The notes under the pieces: model-generated | Database searches by the model: none | Seen by the model: only the letters and a program-made list of their open reading frames with translations | What the model was told of the DNA's origin: nothing | Position numbers and translations under genes: made by a program | Assembly (NCBI GenBank): GCA_003254885.1 | Contig: QANT01001687.1 | Span: forward strand, 1 to 25,592 | Source: Purshia tridentata | Lineage: Eukaryota > Streptophyta > Magnoliopsida > Rosales > Rosaceae | DNA length: 25,592 nt | Direction: 5' to 3' | Part shown: piece after piece, positions 19,601 through 25,592 of the stretch | How the letters are laid out: each line of letters opens with the position of its first letter | How positions within the stretch are numbered: the stretch's first letter is position 1

Positions 19601-21149
19601 ACAATATTTGAGTCCCTATGGAATCCAGTTTTAGGGAGTTAGTGTAACTAAAATAATTTCATGGGTAGTATTTATCAGTGCACGAAAAAGGGTGTTAAGT
19701 AGTTGAATAGTATCAACCTTGCTCTTACAAACTATATCAGTAAATGTGTGGTGCTGTTATTAGAGTGTTGGCAGCGGTAAGTTATTGGAAAATAGTGTGT
19801 TTGTACTACAGGTTGAGGTGTTCATGTTGTAATATCACTTATCCCATCTTATAATATTGTTTAAGATTAATTCTAGTGTATGCAGTGAATATAATTTTTT
19901 AACTGTTGGCCAGAGTTGGTTTCTCTTTCATTGCATGCATAGATTGCTTGCGTGTGTCACTCACCAACACCACATCTTTGTGCTCATTCATTTGATTTTG
20001 AATCTAGAAACAAAGAAACTTTTGGTCATTGTAGTTGATTTAATCTACCAATTGTTCAAATTTCGGTAGTGGAAACTGTTTATGATGTGATAATTATTGT
20101 TGTAAGGTCTTTGCGATTCCCCTTAAAAAATGCTAATGATGTGGATCTTAATTCCTTCTGTATTGACAATGTTCTTTTCAACTTCACAAGTAATTTATGT
20201 GATAATCTCCTTTGATGATCAGGCAAGCATGGGGGTCACATATTGACCTCCGTGGATCTCATTTTATAGCTATGGCTGCTGCTGAGGGTCAGTTTCTGCA
20301 ATCAGAGTACGAGGAATATGCTGATTCTAATACTAGTAGCATTGCCTGTCTGTGCTCTGTTGCCATCATAGTAAGCAGACAAACACAATTTGAAAATCAT
20401 TGTTTATAGCCTTTAGAAGCTAATATACTGTGTTCATTTGTGAAGTTGCTCATTCTTTTGCTTATTCGGCAAGCCTTGGTGGTTGCAAGATATTCTGGGA
20501 TGGAATCATCAACATTTTTCAATGTAAGTCTGAATTATTTAATAAGATTGTTCATGGAAGCTGTCATGAACATCATTTGATATTACATGGACAAAGCAGG
20601 TGGAACTAGAATTCAAAAGTAAGGGGGCCCAAAATACAAATTTTTTTTAGGAAATATGGTAATTTTAAATAAAATTTTGCCTTATTTGAGAAGTAGAAGC
20701 TAGTCAAATAAAATAATTTCAAAACCCGGGTGTGCTACAAATAATTATATATAGCCTTGTTTTATAATTTTCTATGTAGTTTCCTGCCCTGTGGACTTGG
20801 GGGGATTGCATTTCCAACAGCCTATGCCTTTGTAATTGTAACCTCAAATAAGGTATACAGTGTAGCTAGTGTCTGCAGTGTAGCTGCTTCCTTGGGAAAT
20901 ATAAATTGTCAAGTTCTAATGATAAAGGCATGACTTGGAGCTCTGTGTGTACCTCCTTTTTATGGGGATTTTAATGTGTTTCTTTTGAATTGACATTGAT
21001 GTTCTTGATATCAGTTTCAGGTTTCACTTCTACAAATTGTGGGTTTTCTCTTACCGTGCTATTTGATGGCCCGCTCATGGTATATCATACAAAGCCGAAG
21101 GAGGAGACAGGTACAACTTCACATCTTGTTGTCATACACTGATGAATAA
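16615..21149 (+). CDS. RING-CH (RINGv) membrane E3 ubiquitin ligase, MARCH-like
   Basis: Exons: 16615-16872, 17496-17567 (or its copy 18091-18162), 18271-18332, 20223-20370, 20446-20523 and 21021-21110, all joining in frame at GT-AG introns. Residues 63-108 hold a complete C4HC3 zinc ligand set: C63, C66, C79, C81, H89, C92, C105, C108. Then come the family block VFSPNYSLPP...DVMAIDIRQAW, AAAEGQFLQSEYEEYA, and two hydrophobic segments (SVAIILLILLLI and VSLLQIVGFLLPCYLM), ending with WYIIQSRRRRQ. RINGv proteins bind E2 enzymes and ubiquitinate membrane proteins in the endomembrane system. The end is uncertain: read-through from exon 6 stops at 21147-21149 (about 248 residues), whereas splicing to a strong acceptor at 22067-22068 would give one Gly and a stop at 22072-22074. 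The alanine-rich tail I would expect after RRRRQ in some relatives was not found. Confidence 0.85.
17496..17567 (+). other. RINGv exon 2, copy 1
   Basis: 72 bases, phase 0 at both ends, preceded by CATGTAG and followed by GTTGGT. It encodes FAHRKCIQRWC...CEICNQ, the second half of the RING-CH finger (H89, C92, C105, C108). Confidence 0.85.
17618..17618. other. Ambiguous base (N) at the duplication junction
   Basis: One N separates the two copies of the duplicated block exactly at their shared border. It is the natural place for a contig join or a compressed gap. Confidence 0.95.
18091..18162 (+). other. RINGv exon 2, copy 2
   Basis: Identical to copy 1 in protein; one silent change (TGT to TGC in a zinc-ligand Cys codon). 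Splice sites are also preserved. If both exons were included, the frame would stay open but the H-C-C-C half of the finger would be doubled. Confidence 0.8.
18333..20222. other. RINGv intron 3
   Basis: A 1.9-kb intron with donor AG|GTAACT and acceptor GATCAG; it splits an Arg codon (AG/G). It holds a 13-base inverted repeat, TGAAATTATTTTA, at 19535-19547 and 19649-19661, possibly a small degenerate MITE. Nothing else is recognisable. Confidence 0.55.
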
Positions 21150-22060
21150 TTCACTTAAAGAATGAGGGTACCCTTGCTTTCAATTCTTTCTCTATTTCCT
21201 GGTGTGAGGGAGACTCTGGCATGACTGATTGAACATAATAATTTGCATGAATTAAACTGATATTTTATTTGTGGAAATAATTGCCATATTTATGCACTAA
21301 CCAAATTAGTAAAATCCTGGAAAGTACTCAAGGAATATAAGAGAAGTTTAGTTGCTTGTTACTAGAGATGCATGTCAACCTATATAACCAGAAGGGAAAA
21401 ATATAGTAGTCAATAATTGTGGTCTACTTTGGAATTATAAATAGGTTTAGGACATAAACATGGTCATTGGTTTGTAAATGCATAGGATAATTCAAACACC
21501 ACAGAATTTAATGTTTCTATGAGATTACTTGGTTAAAATTTATCTTCTATTATTTTGTTTGCCCATCAATAATTTGTTGTAATCAACAGAACTCTGGAAG
21601 TATATGACCACAAATTATATATTCATGCATTAAATATGGTTTCTAGAAGGCCTTAGCATTATGTTTCCACAGTACCGGTATACACTTCAGGGTCCCTGAT
21701 ATATTTCAGTGTAAGACTTGGGTGGATAAACATATAATAGTGAGTGAAATTTGTTGAGAGTGTGGCAGCAAGTCATTGTTTGCCACTAGGAATTGTTCTT
21801 TGTAATTTGAATTGCAATGCATGGTTATGATTGGACGCTTCCCTAATATCTTATTTATTGGTGTCTGATGTTGGTACTTGCTACTTCCAAGTTTCTTAAT
21901 ACATATTCCAACAAGATTTTGAGATGATTTGACAAATCTTGTTTTGATAGTCTTCATATTTTTATATTTTTCCCAACGTCTAATGCAAAATATTCTGTTT
22001 CTTTTTTCTTTTTTTTTATAGATTTTCATTTATTTACCTCATGGTTGCTTTACTGTTTAT
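21150..22060. other. Downstream of RINGv exon 6: intron or 3' flank
   Basis: AT-rich sequence without a recognisable exon. If the gene splices at 21110/21111, this is its last intron, ending in the pyrimidine-rich acceptor CTTTTTAG at 22061-22068. Confidence 0.4.
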
Positions 22061-22068
22061 CTTTTTAG

Positions 22069-22910
22069 GGTTAAGGGACCATTACTGGCAATCTCTTCAG
22101 CATTTTTCATGGCAAAGGTTGATGACCGACCCTCTGTTTATGTTAGTTCCCAGGCAGGCTATTTTTGTATATTAGATTTCTCCCAAGTTGTTTTCAAGTC
22201 AAAGGGTGCCAAAAGTGGCAAAATTTATAGAATTTTAATTCTTGAAGCTTCTTCAGTCATGCCAAAACATAAGCACCTGATTATAGCTTTTCCTTAGCCT
22301 ACCCAAGAACTCAAAGTAAATGTAAATGTGGACTTTAAGTTCATAAGGGTTCTTTCTTTTTTAAAAGGGTTACTTTTGTTGAACTTGTATTGTTAGATTC
22401 CACAATGCTACAGGGCTTTTTTAGGAAAATTAATAGTGTAGATGACACAGTTCATCAACAAATGATTCACTGACTCCGGCTTTCTGGCATACTCCTTATG
22501 CAAAGGAAAATAGAAACTGAAGCTGAACTGTGAGAGCTCAAACATGGCTTCTTGAGAAGCTTGCCCATCTATATTTTTCAAGCAAATGGAGCATAACCTG
22601 CATTTGTTTAGCAAACCAAGTTCATGCATGTCATCCTAGACTTTCAGCTCCACCATCTCCATAATGAGAAATCAAGAATTGTGCCCCTGTTGATTGTTAG
22701 TAAATCTGGTTTAGAAAGTTGATTGCTTCCAATTTTTGATAGTCCAATTTCTTGCAGTAGCTTCTTGTATTTTTTTCTTTTATAGTCTTGGTTTTGGGTT
22801 TTCCTAGCCAAGAAAGAAAACAATTCAAGCCTGAGTCCATTGATAATGTAAACTAAATTCTCATCTTGGACTCTACAACAATCTTTGCATTTTTAAATGG
22901 AATAATTAGA
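22069..22910. other. Possible RINGv 3' UTR and unassigned flank
   Basis: A 62-codon ATG frame (22109-22297, +) and a 73-codon frame (22408-22629, -) occur here. Neither resembles a known family, and both could be chance. The first part may be the 3' UTR exon of the RINGv transcript. Confidence 0.3.
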
Positions 22911-23400
22911 AATAGGTCTAATTTTAAAAGGTTATTTGGACTAAAACCATATAGAAATTTAAATTAATACTTAAATCCAATTTTTTAGACTAAAGTCTAA
23001 AAAATAGATCTTTTAAAATTTTGACTCTTATTACTTATTAAAATTAAGATAATCAATATAAATTAATTTTAAAAATTATGAAAAATAATATCTGTTCAAA
23101 CATTTTTAATTAAAACATTCAAGATTATTTAGTTTTATATTTTTTTAATTTGAAATAATAAATGATATATCCGTTTATATTATATAATAAAAATATATAT
23201 TAATTCATAAAAAATAATCAAACAAGTAAGAGAAAAAATATATATATATTTATTCAAGCTGTTTCGTTTCCTGAGTTTTGAGGGTAAAAATAAAAAATTA
23301 TTAGGTATTAATTTAATAGAGGAGAAAAAATTGGACCGGCCTATAAATCACTCTTTTTAAATGTAATTGCATTGCCTTATGCATCTGCAATAGATGCCTA
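22911..23400. other. Very AT-rich stretch with a 26-bp palindrome
   Basis: Almost pure A/T except for short words. At 22980-23005 ATTTTTTAGACT and AGTCTAAAAAAT form a perfect 12-base inverted repeat around AA. It may be the relic of a small transposon. No gene is seen. Confidence 0.5.
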
Positions 23401-24622
23401 TAAAACCAAGTTACAAACACCACAACCAGGAATTAGAAACTGCAGAGGCTTTGATTGAAATTAATCGATATGAATTGGCTGCATATATCAGATTGGATAA
23501 ACCTGCAAAACCAATGATATGTGCACGTACTACAACAAAATAATAACCTCAAAAGATTGAAATATTAAACATACCCGATTTGTTTTTTACAAAAACATCA
23601 AAACCCACTCAACTTTGCAGTGGCATCGAGGCATTAAAGTGGATTTAAAATCGATTTATTTCTATGTTGCAATATTCAAAGTGTGAACAAAAAGCCGCTG
23701 GCACCACCACTGCCTCCCCTCGCTTTCATTGTCTCTTCCACCATCCACCTCCACCGCCACTAACCAACCAAGAAATTTTACAATTTCTATGACTTTACAT
23801 TCCATCATTTAAAATTGTCATTTTGAAATTGCCTAGCACTATCAAATTTACACGTCCAAACGCATTATAAGAGTTTTTATGATATTGTTTTTGGTACTCA
23901 AACAAATCATTACAAGGTGTCTAATTGTCTACCAAAATATCTCAAAATCTCACTAGTATTTATAAACTTCAATTAAGATGCTTCTTTTCCACAAAATTTT
24001 TAAAAGAAGTTTTATCAGTTACCCAAACAATAAAATTTGAAATTACTATCATTCACTAAATTCTACGTACGAATATCCAAATAATAGAAAATGCAATTGA
24101 AGGAAAAAAGGAAGTTGTGAATGATGATTTGGTGGAGTAGATACTATCTAATCTCTCTTTTTTCGGAAAAGATCGTGAATTCAAATCTTGTAAATGACAG
24201 TTAATTAATAATAATAATAATTTATTATTTTGTAGCATTGGAGGAAGTTTCTTCATCAAAGATATAGGGAGCAAAAGCCAGATTGACGGAAAATAACTAA
24301 ATAAGATTATTTTCTACTTTAATGGAGACCCTTTATAATAAAAATACTATTTGCAACAATAATTTTCAAAGATCTTCCGACAAATTAAAGCATCAACATA
24401 ATCTTGGTGGCAATTTTGTCATGAGAGAAAAGATGGGTGCATAATTTTTCTTGTACGAATTTAAGCAATGATTCCCATTCCATTTCAATATAGATTGATA
24501 GGTATGTTTTTCTGTTTGAATAATTAGAAGAAAAAAATGTTAAAAAATAGGGATGTGGTGTGGGTGAAGATTCCTTATCAGCCAATTCACGATTATTAAG
24601 AAAATGGAAAAGAATGAATGGG
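23401..24622. other. Gene-poor spacer
   Basis: It contains a short GC-rich tract with CCACCGCCAC-type words (about 23698-23762) and a TAA microsatellite (about 24203-24222). No frame here resembles a protein family. Confidence 0.4.
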
Positions 24623-25592
24623 TTAGGTTGTTTTCTTTGGGAAAAGCTTGCTGTGCCTTGACAATGATTTTTCACCTTCAAGAAGCTTATTGGCCTTTTT
24701 GAACTCTCCAAGAGAGATGTTGACCCTATCAACCTTTGACATTATTAACCAACCCCATTAAATTATGGGATGTGGATTGCTCATTTTTTGAAATAAAAAA
24801 ATCTGGGATTTGGCTCGTGAAGGCTTTGCATTAATTAAATGTAACTAATTTTATAATTAATTGAAAGGGTGTTAATTAGATTATGATTCTCTATCTATGG
24901 TTGCTTAAAACCTAGAGAAAAGAAAACAAAAATGAAGAAACAATAATTTAGAGAGTGGAATTTTATTGCTAAGTGTGTTCAACTTTTGTTGCAGAGTTGA
25001 CATTGTTAAACAAACAAAATGGAATTAATTTGGAATGTGAAATTTAGTCTGAAAAAGAAGAGGGGAATGGAAGGCAATGTAAATTACATGTTGTTGTTGT
25101 TTAGACAAAATTAGATGTTCTAATTCGAGCCACTTAAACTTGATATTGCCTTCTAATCTATACTTTGACCTAATTTAATTATAGAACTGAGATGTTATTA
25201 TCAAGATTTCCTTTTTCACTCTCGAATATTAGCATGGAACAACATTTTTTTGGCCACCAATAACACACAAACACTAAGAAATAAACACTAACAAAAAAAA
25301 AAAAGAGAAAAAAAAAAGCACAAATAATTTTTGCTTAGGTCAAATAAAATGCTCATTTCAAGATCCACATGAATCAACTGGCAATTAATTTTAGGTGGGC
25401 ATGAATGAACTATTGATATTCGCATTTGCGAAAAAATAAATATAAAAATAAGAATTAAATATGTTTTTAATTTCTATATTTTATTCTAAAAATAAATTTA
25501 ACCCTCGTGATTTCAAAAAATAGAAGAACTTCTAACTATTATTAAACACATTAACTGGGGGGTAAGAATTAACACGCTAACAATGGTTTTAT
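24623..25592. other. Spacer to the window end, one short unassigned frame
   Basis: A 39-codon minus-strand frame (24742-24623) starting MSKVDRVNISLGEFKKANKL has a protein-like composition, but no splice partners or family match could be seen. The rest is AT-rich with poly-A tracts (about 25288-25318). Sequence from about 25450 resembles a dispersed repeat running off the window. Confidence 0.3.

Noticed and set aside
25450..25592. Possible dispersed repeat end (AAATATGTTTTTAATTTC)
   Set aside because: Only one side is in the window, so no border or duplication can be tested.
1..25592. CRISPR arrays, tRNA or rRNA genes, 5S-bearing Cassandra LTRs, endogenous viral genes
   Set aside because: I looked for regular spacers, cloverleaf arms, rRNA cores and viral polymerase motifs on both strands and saw none I could support.

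Overview
The window looks like nuclear DNA of a flowering plant, most likely a eudicot. It is AT-rich and has spliced genes with canonical GT-AG introns, TA and CT microsatellites, and several families of plant transposable elements. Everything here comes from reading the bases; no database search was run. I see no CRISPR, phage, operon or bacterial-type signal, and I could not support a wholly new multi-gene system.

Layout. (1) 1-2600: a hairpin-forming repeat (44-166), then an essentially intronless DUF247 gene (1115-2500, +) with a TATA box upstream and an AATAAA downstream. (2) 2600-4366: transposon-rich spacer. It holds a 344-bp TRIM-type mini-retrotransposon (2879-3222) with a perfect 5-bp target duplication, a duplicated pyrimidine-rich stretch, and a 670-bp non-autonomous hAT-type element (3510-4179) with a perfect 8-bp target duplication. 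(3) 4367-8075 (-): a six-exon sieve element occlusion (SEO) gene. All five introns can be joined in frame, giving 477 residues, but the protein stops inside the C-terminal domain. Its last intron carries a second copy of the same TRIM family. (4) 8190-13714: a long gene-poor stretch with a minus-oriented probable solo LTR (11490-12362) inside a larger block with inverted ends (about 11217-13073). (5) 13715-15936: a weak small coding candidate, a Copia gag remnant with a primer-binding site, and a second probable solo LTR (15159-15936). (6) 16615-21149 (+): a RING-CH (RINGv) membrane E3 ubiquitin ligase gene with six recognisable exons. It contains a near-identical ~590-bp tandem copy that includes exon 2, and a single unresolved base (N) sits exactly at the copy junction. 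(7) 21150-25592: AT-rich spacer without a recognisable gene.

The three main genes look functionally independent: DUF247 proteins are membrane-anchored and mostly of unknown role, SEO proteins form the phloem P-protein filaments that plug sieve tubes, and RINGv ligases ubiquitinate membrane proteins. The most useful points are the two TRIM insertions, the truncated SEO gene, and the exon-2 duplication, which may be an assembly artefact.
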